Shown one piece after another: positions 36,273 through 46,819 of a stretch of DNA of 64,000 nucleotides (positions are counted from its first letter, which is position 1; the number at the start of each line of letters is the position of its first letter). The position numbers were made by a program, and so were the translations under genes. Below the pieces are notes generated by a model. The model saw nothing but the letters and a program-made list of their open reading frames with translations, ran no database searches and was not told the origin of the DNA. Source of the DNA: Methylobacterium sp. Leaf112 (GTDB lineage: Bacteria > Pseudomonadota > Alphaproteobacteria > Rhizobiales > Beijerinckiaceae); NCBI RefSeq assembly GCF_001423295.1, contig NZ_LMNG01000030.1:62358-126357 (forward strand), given 5' to 3'.

Positions 36273-37208
36273 ATGACTTCGCCCAAGACCCAGCGCCCCC
36301 TCCGCATCGGCACGCGCGGCAGCCCGATGGCCCTCGCTCAGACCGGGATGGTGCGGGACAAGATCGTGGCCGCCAATCCGGGGCTCGAGACCGAGATCGT
36401 GGTGGTCAACACCGTGGCCGATCGCATCCTGGACCGGCCGCTCTCGGAGATCGGCGGCAAGGGGCTGTTCACCAAAGAACTCGAACAGGCGCTGTTCGCC
36501 GACGTGGTCGACGTCGCCGTGCATTCCATGAAGGATGTGGAGACCTGGCTGCCCGAAGGGCTCGTGATCGCCTGCATCCTCGAGCGCGACGACCCGCGCG
36601 ACGCGTTCCTGTCGCCGCGCGCATCCGGCTTCGCCGACCTGCCGTCCGGCGCCCGCATCGGCACCTCGTCCCTGCGCCGGGCCGCCCAGGTGCTCATGCG
36701 GCGGCCGGATCTCCGCATCGTCCCCCTACGCGGCAACGCCAACACCCGGATGCGCAAGCTGGAGGAGGGCACTTGCGACGCCACCCTCCTGGCCCTGTGT
36801 GGGCTGGAGCGCCTCGGCATGGCCGACATGGCCCGCTCCGTGCTCGCCGTCGAGGAGATGCTGCCGGCGGTGGCGCAGGGCGCGCTCGGCATCGAGTGCC
36901 GCGCGGATGATTCCGACGTGCGGGCCCTCCTCGCCCCCCTCGTCAGCGCACGGGCGACGGCCGAACTCGCCGCCGAGCGCGGCCTGCTCGCCGAACTCGA
37001 CGGCTCGTGCCGCACCCCCATCGCGGCGCTGGCCCGCATCGACGGCGACAGCCTGTCCCTCGACGGCCTGCTGTTCCTGCCCGACGGCAGCGCGCACTGG
37101 GCGGTCCAGCGCGCGGGCTCCGTCGCCGATGCCGCCCGTATAGGCGCCGAGGCCGGCGCCGAACTGAAGCGCGCGGCCGGCGACACCTATTTCAAGCACC
37201 TGCAGTAG
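36273..37208 (+). CDS. hemC: Porphobilinogen deaminase (hydroxymethylbilane synthase)
   Basis: HemC polymerises four porphobilinogen units into hydroxymethylbilane for haem, cobalamin and bacteriochlorophyll synthesis. The 311-residue protein has LRIGTRGSPMALAQT, GGKGLFTKELEQAL, DVAVHSMKDVET with the catalytic Asp, GTSSLRRAAQ and the dipyrromethane-cofactor cysteine in ELDGSCRTPIAAL near 246. Length and motifs are normal. It is a single gene between small membrane protein genes and a convergent GSCFA gene. Confidence 0.97.
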   Translation: MTSPKTQRPLRIGTRGSPMALAQTGMVRDKIVAANPGLETEIVVVNTVADRILDRPLSEIGGKGLFTKELEQALFADVVDVAVHSMKDVETWLPEGLVIACILERDDPRDAFLSPRASGFADLPSGARIGTSSLRRAAQVLMRRPDLRIVPLRGNANTRMRKLEEGTCDATLLALCGLERLGMADMARSVLAVEEMLPAVAQGALGIECRADDSDVRALLAPLVSARATAELAAERGLLAELDGSCRTPIAALARIDGDSLSLDGLLFLPDGSAHWAVQRAGSVADAARIGAEAGAELKRAAGDTYFKHLQ

Positions 37209-37221
37209 GGGCCGGACGGCC

Positions 37222-38271
37222 TCAGGCGAGGCTGCGTTCGATGGCTTCCTCGTCGCAGATCACGCCGGCCGCGCGGGCGTATTCGAGGCCGAGCGGGTGG
37301 GGCACCCGGGCCACGGGCGCCGCATCCGTGAAGGCGCCGAGGAACACCCGCATGACGTGGGCGACGGCCTCGGGCGTCACCGAGCGCAGATCCTCGGCGT
37401 AGTACCGGCCGGCATTGGCCGTGCTGGTGACGATCTCGTAGGCGGGGAAATACACCGCGCGCGGCGCGGCCTCGACCACCTCCTCCGCCGCCACTCGCAG
37501 GGCCGCCTTGCTGTAGGCGTTGGACACGAGCACGTGCCGGTCGGCGTAGGACGCGATGAGCGGCACCGGCGAGACCGTGAGGATCACCCGGGCGCCCGGA
37601 TTCACCGCGAACAGCCGGTCGAGGAACGCCAGCATGTCGTCCCGCACGGCGCCCGCACGGGCGTTGACGAAGGCGTAGCGCGCCGGATCGAAGGCGTCGC
37701 CGATCACGCCCGGCGCCACGGGCAGGGCCGCCCCGTCGGCGCGATGCTCCCAGCCCTCCGTCAGCCCGAGGGTGAACACGAACACGTCGAGGTCCGCGAA
37801 CATGGTTCGCACGGCCGCGAGGTGCGTTTCGCGCGACGCCAGGAGGGCCACTTCGTCCGCGAAGCCATCGGGCTCGACGGCGGGGCGGAACGGATCGACG
37901 AGGCGTCCGTCCGGCCGGGTCCACGCGGTCACCTCGGGGCGATAGGTGCCGTAGGCCCGGTCGAAGAGCTGGAGCAGTTGGCGCGCGGTGTAGACGTTGC
38001 CGGTGCGGGCGCAATAGGTGCCGTACTGGCGCGCCTCCGCCTCCGCCTCGGACAGGCCGGGGGGCGCCGGCTCGGCGAGGTAGCGGCCCAAGCCGGCCTC
38101 CGTGAGCGCCCGCGCCACGTGCTGCGCGAAGCAGCTTCCCGCGGTGGCGACCCGGGCCCCCGGCGGGATGAGAAACACCCCGCTCGGCCCCGGCGCCAGG
38201 GCGAAGGGCGGCACCCCGGTCACGGCCTTGCGCCAGAATCGCTCGGCCGGTAGATCGGCGTAAGGGTTCAT
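37222..38271 (-). CDS. GSCFA-domain protein
   Basis: The 349-residue protein contains the GSCFA signature ATAGSCFAQHVARAL near 44, followed by ARQYGTYCARTGNVYTARQL and the SGNH-hydrolase-like VILTVSPVPLIASY and VSNAYSKAALR blocks. GSCFA domains are fused or adjacent to polysaccharide-related proteins and are thought to act on glycans, but no reaction is established. The start at 38271 (MNPYADLP) has AGAGGT about 12 bases upstream; ATG codons slightly upstream are possible. It is divergent from a WcbI-like gene. Confidence 0.83.
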   Translation of the reverse strand: MNPYADLPAERFWRKAVTGVPPFALAPGPSGVFLIPPGARVATAGSCFAQHVARALTEAGLGRYLAEPAPPGLSEAEAEARQYGTYCARTGNVYTARQLLQLFDRAYGTYRPEVTAWTRPDGRLVDPFRPAVEPDGFADEVALLASRETHLAAVRTMFADLDVFVFTLGLTEGWEHRADGAALPVAPGVIGDAFDPARYAFVNARAGAVRDDMLAFLDRLFAVNPGARVILTVSPVPLIASYADRHVLVSNAYSKAALRVAAEEVVEAAPRAVYFPAYEIVTSTANAGRYYAEDLRSVTPEAVAHVMRVFLGAFTDAAPVARVPHPLGLEYARAAGVICDEEAIERSLA

Positions 38272-38461
38272 CACCACGGCGGCACCTCTCATCCGTTCGC
38301 TCACAGGCTGGCCGCACCGGGCCGTCGCACGGGTCGAGACCCTGACGCGATCCGTCTCATCGTTCAGATCTCGCGTCTGCTCTTGGTCGCCATCCTGGGC
38401 GGGACCATGGCGCCGGGCCGTCGCTTCGGGAGAGCCGGTCCGAACGGGTCGCCGCATCGCC

Positions 38462-39358
38462 GTGCTGGGCAATTGCCAGGCCGACGGCATCGCACGCGCC
38501 CTCAGCCTGCTCCTGCCCGAGGCCCGGGTCACCCTCGTCCCCCTGGCGACCCTGCGGCGGGACCACGCCACCCTGGCGCGCCTGCGCGACCACCTCGCGC
38601 CCTTCGACCACGTGTTCTCGCAGTTCTTCCCGGAGGGCTTCGTCACGGGCGGCAACGTTCACGCCCTGGCGCAGGGGGATGCGCGCCTACGCCTGTTCCC
38701 CACGATCCTGTTTCCGGCCTTCCACCCGGATATGGTCCATGTCGGCGATGTCGGCGCGCTGTCGGCGACCCACCTCGTGCGTTCGCCCATGGGGCCGTAT
38801 CACTCCGCCATCGCCCTCTGCGCCTACCTGGAAGGCCGCACCGTTGATGAAGCCCTCCGCCTGTTCCGCGACGACGTCTACGCGCGGCTCGGCTACTACG
38901 ACGCCTGGGACCACGCCAGCACCTACCTCCTCGGCAGCGCGCGCGACCTCGCGTTTCCCCTGGACGCGGAACTCGCGCGCTGGTCGCGGCGGGGCTGCTT
39001 CATGCACGTCCTCAACCATCCGAAGCTGTTCGTGCTCGCCGACATCGCCCACCGCCTCGCCCGCGAGGCGGGTCTCGCGCCCCTGTCCGTCGCGGCGGAG
39101 GACTATCTCGCCGACGACCTCGTGTCGGATGCGGTCTGGCCGCTCTATCCGGAGATCGCGCGGCGCTACGGCCTCCCGGGAACCACGCACTACAAGCCCA
39201 AGGAGCGGAAATGGGGCGCGGCCCCGATTCTGTTCGATCGCTCCGCCTTCGTCGCCGGCAGCTTTTCCGCCTACGCCCGGCATCCGGCGGACCGCCTCGT
39301 ATGTCCGCGCGTCGCGGCCTGGCGGGCAGACCCGGCGGTGCGGGCTCTGTTCACCTGA
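38462..39358 (+). CDS. WcbI-like polysaccharide-biosynthesis protein
   Basis: The 298-residue product begins with LGNCQADGIARALSLLLPEA, the start of WcbI-type putative acetyltransferases of capsule synthesis. The following FDHVFSQFF, then FPAFHPDMVHVG and the C-terminal LNHPKLFVLADIAHRLARE also fit. No ATG lies in frame near the conserved start; GTG at 38462 is the best candidate, yet it leaves only LGN before the motif, and the reading frame continues upstream as GRRIAV. It is divergent from the GSCFA gene at 38271, and the two probably act on the same glycan. Confidence 0.75.
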   Translation: MLGNCQADGIARALSLLLPEARVTLVPLATLRRDHATLARLRDHLAPFDHVFSQFFPEGFVTGGNVHALAQGDARLRLFPTILFPAFHPDMVHVGDVGALSATHLVRSPMGPYHSAIALCAYLEGRTVDEALRLFRDDVYARLGYYDAWDHASTYLLGSARDLAFPLDAELARWSRRGCFMHVLNHPKLFVLADIAHRLAREAGLAPLSVAAEDYLADDLVSDAVWPLYPEIARRYGLPGTTHYKPKERKWGAAPILFDRSAFVAGSFSAYARHPADRLVCPRVAAWRADPAVRALFT

Positions 39359-39373
39359 ATCCCCGGCTCCGGG

Positions 39374-39760
39374 CTATCCGGCGGCGCGCAGACCCGATGC
39401 GGCGGCGATGCCCCGGGCGAGTTCGGCGATGGGCTGCATCCGGAACGGCTTGGCGACGAACAGGCTGTCGCTGACGGCGCGATTGCGCGGATACGTGCCG
39501 CTGGAGGCATAGACCACGGGACGGCGGGGATGCAGCGCCCGGAACGCGTCGGCCACGCTCCAGCCGTCGACGAGGCCGGGCAGGTTGATGTCGGTGAACA
39601 GCCAGTCGATGGTCGGGCCGGTCTCGCGGATGGATGTCAGCGCCGCTTCGCCGCTCGACACCGCGACGACGCTCAGGCCACCCTGATCGAAGACACGGCT
39701 GAGCATGTCGAGCAGCAGGTAGTTATCCTCGACGATCAGAACCCGGCAGTGGGAATCCAT
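39374..39760 (-). CDS. Single-domain response regulator
   Basis: The 128-residue protein is a receiver domain without an output domain. It has the acidic pair ED at 11-12 (VLIVEDNYLLLDML), phosphoacceptor Asp57 in LFTDINLPG, Ser/Thr in YASSG near 90 and Lys near 107 (VAKPFR). It probably relays phosphate. It is divergent from an Hpt gene at 39853, with a CtrA-like box between the two, so both could belong to one phosphorelay. Confidence 0.9.
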   Translation of the reverse strand: MDSHCRVLIVEDNYLLLDMLSRVFDQGGLSVVAVSSGEAALTSIRETGPTIDWLFTDINLPGLVDGWSVADAFRALHPRRPVVYASSGTYPRNRAVSDSLFVAKPFRMQPIAELARGIAAASGLRAAG

Positions 39761-39818
39761 CACCCGTCCCAACTCTTCGCCCCAACTCTTTGCAACGACG
39801 CGTCTATCCTGATAATGG

Positions 39819-39834
39819 TTAAGCCTCTTTCAAC
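39819..39834. promoter_or_regulatory. CtrA-like box between receiver and Hpt genes
   Basis: TTAAGCCTCTTTCAAC matches the CtrA consensus TTAA-N7-TTAAC in all but one position of the second half. It lies in the 92-bp divergent spacer. Confidence 0.5.
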
Positions 39835-39852
39835 TCCAGCGGTGGCTTGACC

Positions 39853-40296
39853 GTGCCCGCATCCGCGCCTCCGATCGACAGCACGCAGGCCCTCGATGTT
39901 CCGTTCGCAGCGGGCATCGCGTCGCGGGTCGCCGGCGTGGTGCCGGTCTACGATCCGGCGACCCTGGCCGAGCTCGAAGGAGTGTTCGGCCAGGCGCGGC
40001 TGATGGACCTCCTGGGCCATCTCAGGATCGAGATCTCGCAGCGGCTTGGCTGGCCCGATACCGACCGCCTGGCCCTGCGCCACGATGCGCACACGCTGCT
40101 CTCGGTCAGCGGTTCGCTCGGGTTCTTCGACCTGTCGCGGTGCTGCCTGGAGATGGAGCAGGCCTGCCTCCTCGGAGCCGATCTGGCCGCTCCTCTGAAG
40201 GCGGCCCGAGCCGCGGCAGAAGGGGCGATCGCGGCCATCTGCGCGATGGAAGCCGGCGCGCGGCCCGAGACCCCGTTGGCGGCCTGCGCCGCCTGA
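39853..40296 (+). CDS. Hpt-domain phosphotransfer protein
   Basis: The 147-residue protein has a helical Hpt domain with the phosphorylatable His80 in RHDAHTLLSVSGSLGFFDLS, a close match to the AHxLKGxxxxLG consensus though Ser replaces the usual Lys. It can move phosphate between receiver domains. GTG at 39853 is chosen because GGTGG lies 7 bases upstream; TTG at 39847 is also in frame. It lies divergent from a receiver-only gene, its likely partner. Confidence 0.82.
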   Translation: MPASAPPIDSTQALDVPFAAGIASRVAGVVPVYDPATLAELEGVFGQARLMDLLGHLRIEISQRLGWPDTDRLALRHDAHTLLSVSGSLGFFDLSRCCLEMEQACLLGADLAAPLKAARAAAEGAIAAICAMEAGARPETPLAACAA

Positions 40297-40614
40297 CCGA
40301 ACGCGGCAGATCCGGACCGGGCGATCGCACGGCCGCGAGGCCGACCGTTGCGGTGAAGCGACACGAATGCGCGAAAGATCGGGCTCGGTCGAACCGTCCC
40401 GACGCCGCCGTATTGTCGGATGACGATAGTCCCATCGGCATCGGCGTGCGGGCTCGCACGTCATCTGCCGCGAATCGATGGTGGAAACGCTCCGTCAAGG
40501 TTGACGGAACCTTCGCTTAACCTGCCCGGCTTAGACAACGGGGCTGAAGACACCGCACCAGCCCCGGATATCGGGCCGCGCCGCGCGCCGGCGCCGTTCG
40601 AGGAGAACAGGACC
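40297..40614. other. Spacer upstream of pal, palindromic motifs
   Basis: No gene is seen in these 318 bp. At 40493-40513 two overlapping inverted repeats occur: CGTCAA-GG-TTGACG and AAGGTT-GACGG-AACCTT. The sequence at 40484-40502 recurs with one change at 49369-49387, upstream of an outer-membrane barrel gene. An operator is possible. Confidence 0.5.
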
Positions 40615-41139
40615 ATGACCACGATCGCGCGCTCCCGCGTGTTCAGGCTCGCGGCGGCGCTCTGCGCCGCGCTCAGCGTCGCCGCCTGCAGCAACGACAA
40701 GGATCTCGCCGACGCCTCCGGCTTCGGCGCCGGCGCGGGTGGGGCCTACGGGGCCGGGGCGGGCACGCCCGGCAGCGCCCAGGACTTCGTAGTCAACATC
40801 GGCGACCGGGTGTTCTTCGAATCCGATTCGACGGACCTGACGTCCACGGCGACGGCCACCCTCGACAAACAGGCGGCCTGGCTCCAGCGCTACCCGCGCT
40901 ACACCTTCCTCGTCGAAGGCCATGCCGACGAGCGCGGCACCCGCGAGTACAACTTCTCCCTCGGCGCCCGCCGCGCCCAGGCGGTGAACGACTACCTCGC
41001 CGCGCGCGGCGTCGCCTCGGGCCGCATCCGCACGGTATCGTACGGCAAGGAGCGGCCGGTCGCCGTGTGCAACGACATCTCGTGCTGGTCGCAGAACCGG
41101 CGGGCTGTCACCGTGCTCGACCGCGGCGCCGGTTCCTGA
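40615..41139 (+). CDS. pal: Peptidoglycan-associated lipoprotein Pal
   Basis: Pal anchors the outer membrane to peptidoglycan and works with the Tol system in cell division. The 174-residue precursor has a lipoprotein signal with lipobox LSVAAC (Cys25), a Gly-rich linker, and an OmpA-like domain: DRVFFESDSTDLTSTA, GHADERGTREYNFSLG and ARRAQAVNDYL, with YGKERP near the end. AGGAG is well placed upstream of the ATG. cpoB follows, but tolQRAB are not upstream, where an Hpt gene lies instead. Confidence 0.97.
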   Translation: MTTIARSRVFRLAAALCAALSVAACSNDKDLADASGFGAGAGGAYGAGAGTPGSAQDFVVNIGDRVFFESDSTDLTSTATATLDKQAAWLQRYPRYTFLVEGHADERGTREYNFSLGARRAQAVNDYLAARGVASGRIRTVSYGKERPVAVCNDISCWSQNRRAVTVLDRGAGS

Positions 41140-41264
41140 TCATGCGAGAGGCGGGCGCTTTCGGAAACGGGGCGCCCGCGTTTTGCCGCAATGCGGCACA
41201 CCTGTTATGGGGCGGGAGGCCAGTCGATGGCCTTCGCGGGACACGTTCACCGGTGCCGATCGCC

Positions 41265-42242
41265 ATGCTCCGTCGCCTCCTCCTCGTCACCTGCCTGGCG
41301 CTCGCGGCCCTGTCGCCCGCGGCGGCCCAGGACGGGTCCGATTTCGTCGTGCGCCTGAACCGGCTGGAGAACCAGTCGCGCCAGCAGGCGGGGCAGATCG
41401 AGACGCTCCAACACGAGAACCGCCAGCTCAAGGAACAGCTTCGCAAGTTCCAGGAGGATGTCGAGTTCCGCCTGCAGGAGGCCAAGGGCGGTCGCGGTGC
41501 GGCATCCCCGAGCGGCAATCCGGCGCCGCAGAAGCCGGCCAAACGCAGCGACGCCTTCGATCCCGACCAGAACCCCGGCCGACCGGGCGCACCGATGCAG
41601 CTCGGCACCACGACGCCCTCGAACGCCATGTCGTCAAACGCCATGTCGTCGAACGCCATGTCCGCGGCGCCTTTGGCCGAGGCGCCCCGCGCCCGCACGG
41701 TGCCGCCGACGGTGGTGGAGGCCGACGACGAGGAGCCCGGCCTGTCGCCGCCCGGCTTCGGCGGCCCCGTCGATCTCACGCCGCCGTCGCGTGTACCGAC
41801 CACGGGCGCCATCGCGGCGCCGGCCCGCCCGGGCGTCGCCGCCACCGCCACGGGTGACGCCCGCGCCGATTACGAATCGGCTTACGCCTACATCCTGCAG
41901 CGGCAGTACGAGCAGGCCGAGATGGGCCTGCGCCAGTTCATCCAATCCCACCCGCGCGACGGGCTGGTGCCGGCGGCGACCTACTGGCTCGGGGAGAGCT
42001 ACCTCCAGCGCAATCGCAATCGCGAGGCGGCCGAGCAGTTCCTGAAGGTGTCGACGGATTACGCCCGCTCGGCCCAGGCGCCGGACGCGATGCTGAAGCT
42101 CGGGACCTCGCTCAACGCCCTCGGCGCCCGTGAGCAGGCCTGCGCGACGCTGGCCGAACTCGAGCGCAAGTTCCCCGGTGCCGCCCCCTCCGTGCGGCAG
42201 GGTGTGGCCCGCGAGCAGAAGCGCGCCCGCTGCGCGGCGTGA
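41265..42242 (+). CDS. cpoB: Tol-Pal cell-division coordinator CpoB (YbgF)
   Basis: CpoB links Tol-Pal with peptidoglycan synthesis at the septum. The 325-residue protein has a signal peptide (LLLVTCLALAALSPAAAQ), an N-terminal coiled coil (LENQSRQQAGQIETLQHENR and onward, about 25-70), a long Pro/Ala linker and C-terminal TPR repeats beginning DYESAYAYILQRQYEQAEMG near 205. Three SNAMS repeats occur in the linker. The stop overlaps the start of tilS by four bases (GTGA), which suggests coupling. Confidence 0.93.
   Translation: MLRRLLLVTCLALAALSPAAAQDGSDFVVRLNRLENQSRQQAGQIETLQHENRQLKEQLRKFQEDVEFRLQEAKGGRGAASPSGNPAPQKPAKRSDAFDPDQNPGRPGAPMQLGTTTPSNAMSSNAMSSNAMSAAPLAEAPRARTVPPTVVEADDEEPGLSPPGFGGPVDLTPPSRVPTTGAIAAPARPGVAATATGDARADYESAYAYILQRQYEQAEMGLRQFIQSHPRDGLVPAATYWLGESYLQRNRNREAAEQFLKVSTDYARSAQAPDAMLKLGTSLNALGAREQACATLAELERKFPGAAPSVRQGVAREQKRARCAA
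41619..41663 (+). repeat. Three 15-bp tandem repeats in cpoB linker
   Basis: The unit tcgaacgccatgtcg occurs three times with one or two changes and encodes SNAMS in the low-complexity linker. Confidence 0.85.
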
Positions 42243-43354
42243 CCGCGCCGGACTTCGACCCTGCCGCCATCGAGGCGGCGCTCGCTCCCTACGTCGCGCC
42301 CGCGATCCCGCATGGCGGCGTGCTGCTCGCCGTTTCGGGCGGTCCCGATTCGACGGCCCTGATGCGGGCCGCCAAGCAGGCCCTCAAGCGGGTCGGTCCC
42401 ACGATCCCGCTCCACGTCGCCACCGTCGATCACGGGTTGCGGGCCGCCTCGGCCGTCGAGGCGGAGGGCGTCGCCACCCTGGCGCGGGACTTCGGACTGC
42501 CGCACCGCATCCTCGCCTGGACCGGCCCGAAACCGGCCCACGGCCTCCAGGCGGCGGCGCGCGAGGCGCGCTACGCCTTGCTGGGCGCCCACGCGCAACG
42601 GCTCGGTCTCGATTGGGTGCTCACCGGACACACCCGCGACGACCAGGCCGAGACCGTGCTGATGCGCCTGCTGGCAGGGAGCGGCCCGGCGGGTCTCGCC
42701 GGCATGCGGGCCGTGCGTCCCCTCGTCGGTCGGGTCCGCCTCGGACGACCGTTCCTCGACCTGCCGAAAGCCGGCCTCGTGGCGTATTGCATCGCCCATG
42801 GCCTCACCCCCATCCAAGATGCGTCGAACGCCGATCCCCGCTTCGCCCGCGCCCGGCTGCGCCGCCTCCTGCCGGACCTCGCCCGGGAGGGGTTGAGCGA
42901 CGCCCGCCTGACGCGACTTGCCGCGCGGTGCGCCCGCGACGACGCAGCTCTCACCGAGGCCGCCCGCGCCGCCTACGTCACGGCGCGCCGTCCGGCCGAT
43001 GCTCCCACCCTGGTCCGCCTCGACGCATCGGGGCTGGCGAACCTGCCGGACGCGGTCCTCATCCGCGTCGTCGCCCTGGCCCTCGCGGAGGCCGGGGCGG
43101 GACGGCCGCGCCTGGAGCGAATCGAATCCCTCGTGCTCGACGCCCTGCGCCCGGCTCTTCGGGATCGGGCGCCCCTGCGCCGGACCCTGGCGGGCCTGCT
43201 GGTTTCCCTGACGCGTGGGAGGGGGTTCACCCTCGCGCCGGCACCGGCCAGGACCGGCGGCGACGGGGCTGGGGACCGCCTTGCCGCAGGAGTACGCGAT
43301 TTACTTGGCAAGGGGGGCGGGGCTGCCTACATTGGCTCGGAGTGTCCGGACTGA
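42239..43354 (+). CDS. tilS: tRNA(Ile)-lysidine synthase
   Basis: TilS modifies the anticodon wobble cytidine of tRNA-Ile(CAU) to lysidine, letting it read AUA. The 371-residue protein has the PP-loop motif SGGPDSTAL (residues 33-41), the VDHGLRAASAVEAEGV block and TGHTRDDQAETVLMRLLAGS. It lacks the long C-terminal domains of the E. coli enzyme, like other alphaproteobacterial forms. The GTG start at 42239 overlaps the cpoB stop. ftsH follows 50 bp later. Confidence 0.95.
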   Translation: MTAPDFDPAAIEAALAPYVAPAIPHGGVLLAVSGGPDSTALMRAAKQALKRVGPTIPLHVATVDHGLRAASAVEAEGVATLARDFGLPHRILAWTGPKPAHGLQAAAREARYALLGAHAQRLGLDWVLTGHTRDDQAETVLMRLLAGSGPAGLAGMRAVRPLVGRVRLGRPFLDLPKAGLVAYCIAHGLTPIQDASNADPRFARARLRRLLPDLAREGLSDARLTRLAARCARDDAALTEAARAAYVTARRPADAPTLVRLDASGLANLPDAVLIRVVALALAEAGAGRPRLERIESLVLDALRPALRDRAPLRRTLAGLLVSLTRGRGFTLAPAPARTGGDGAGDRLAAGVRDLLGKGGGAAYIGSECPD

Positions 43355-43404
43355 TATCCGCCCCATTCGCGCCGCGGGCCCGGATGCCCCCCAGGGATTG
43401 ATCG

Positions 43405-45327
<1,923 letters not shown>

Positions 45328-45354
45328 ACGCCTCGAATTCCCTGGGATAAGCCC

Positions 45355-45380
45355 GTGAGCCCGCCCCCCGGCGGGCTCAC
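45355..45380 (+). terminator. Hairpin after ftsH
   Basis: A perfect 11-bp stem (GTGAGCCCGCC and complement, loop cccc) lies 27 bp after the ftsH stop. It has no T-run. Confidence 0.65.
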
Positions 45381-45469
45381 GCATGTCCGGGCCGCGTTAA
45401 CCGTGCCGGGATAGCCTCGGAGGCGGATTCCGGGTCCACCGCAGCAGACAGCAGACGGATCGCGAACCC

Positions 45470-46813
45470 ATGTCGCGCAAGTATTTCGGCACCGACGGCA
45501 TCCGTGGGCGCGCCAACGGCGTGATCACGCCCGAACTCGCCCTCAAGGTCGGCCAGGCCGCCGGGCTCCTGTTCCAGCGCGGCGACCATCGTCACCGGGT
45601 GGTGATCGGCAAGGATACCCGCCTGTCGGGCTACATGATCGAGACGGCCCTGATCGCCGGTTTCACTTCGGTCGGCATGGATGTGCTCCAGCTCGGTCCG
45701 ATGCCGACGCCCGCGGTCGCCATGCTGACGCGCTCCATGCGGGCCGACCTCGGCGTGATGATCTCTGCTTCCCACAACCCGTTCGAGGACAACGGCATCA
45801 AGCTGTTCGGTCCGGACGGGTTCAAGCTCAACGACGACGTGGAGCGCGCCATCGAGGCGCTCATCGACGGCGAGATGCACAAGCGGCTGTCGGGCTCGCG
45901 CGATCTCGGCCGGGCAAAGCGCATCGAGAGCGTGCATGCCCGCTACATCGAGTTCGCCAAGCGCTCGCTGCCCCGCAACGTCACCCTCGACGGTCTGCGG
46001 ATCGTGGTCGATTGCGCCAACGGCGCGGCCTACCGCGTCGCGCCCGAGACCCTGTGGGAGCTCGGCGCCGAGGTCATCGCCATCGGGGTCGAGCCGGACG
46101 GATTCAACATCAACCAGGATGTCGGCTCGACGGCGCCGGCGGCGCTGGCCGCCAAGGTCCGGGAACTCCGCGCCGACATCGGCATCGCCCTGGACGGCGA
46201 CGCCGACCGGGTTCTCATCGTCGACGAGAAGGGCCAGTCGGTGGATGGGGACCAGCTCATGGCCGTCGTCGCCCGCTCGTGGAAGGAGGACGATCGCCTG
46301 ACCCAGCCGGGGCTGGTTGCGACGATCATGTCGAACCTCGGCCTCGAGCGCTACCTCGGCGGCATAGGCCTGTCCCTGGCGCGCACGGCGGTGGGCGACC
46401 GCTACGTCCTCGAGCACATGCGCGAGCACGGCTACAACCTCGGCGGCGAGCAATCCGGACACATCATCATGTCGGACTACGCCACCACCGGCGACGGTCT
46501 GGTGGCCGCCCTGCAGCTCCTCAGCGTGGTCAAGCGCTCCGACCGGCCGGTCAGCGAGGTCTGCCACTGCTTCGATCCCCTGCCGCAGATCCTCCGCAAC
46601 GTCCGCTACCGCGCAGGCGAGCCGTTGCGGGCGGATTCGGTCGTGACCGCCATCGCGCAGGCCCGCGAGCGCCTCGGCAACGACGGTCGCCTCGTCATCC
46701 GCGCCTCGGGCACGGAGCCGGTGATCCGCGTGATGGCCGAGGGCGACGACCGCGCCCTGGTATCGGAGGTGGTCGACACCGTCGTGGACGCCGTGGCCAA
46801 AGCCGCGGCCTGA
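45470..46813 (+). CDS. glmM: Phosphoglucosamine mutase
   Basis: GlmM interconverts glucosamine-6-phosphate and glucosamine-1-phosphate, the route to UDP-GlcNAc for peptidoglycan and lipopolysaccharide. The 447-residue protein begins [13 protein letters not shown] and has the catalytic phosphoserine in [15 protein letters not shown] near 100, the metal-binding loop DGDADR near 243, the sugar-binding GGEQSGHII and the phosphate-binding [12 protein letters not shown]. All are intact. It follows ftsH, as in other alphaproteobacteria. Confidence 0.98.
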   Translation: MSRKYFGTDGIRGRANGVITPELALKVGQAAGLLFQRGDHRHRVVIGKDTRLSGYMIETALIAGFTSVGMDVLQLGPMPTPAVAMLTRSMRADLGVMISASHNPFEDNGIKLFGPDGFKLNDDVERAIEALIDGEMHKRLSGSRDLGRAKRIESVHARYIEFAKRSLPRNVTLDGLRIVVDCANGAAYRVAPETLWELGAEVIAIGVEPDGFNINQDVGSTAPAALAAKVRELRADIGIALDGDADRVLIVDEKGQSVDGDQLMAVVARSWKEDDRLTQPGLVATIMSNLGLERYLGGIGLSLARTAVGDRYVLEHMREHGYNLGGEQSGHIIMSDYATTGDGLVAALQLLSVVKRSDRPVSEVCHCFDPLPQILRNVRYRAGEPLRADSVVTAIAQARERLGNDGRLVIRASGTEPVIRVMAEGDDRALVSEVVDTVVDAVAKAAA

Positions 46814-46819
46814 TCGCCC

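Noticed and set aside
41619..41663. Short regular repeats as a possible CRISPR-like array
   Set aside because: The units are contiguous, in frame within cpoB and encode SNAMS; there are no spacers.
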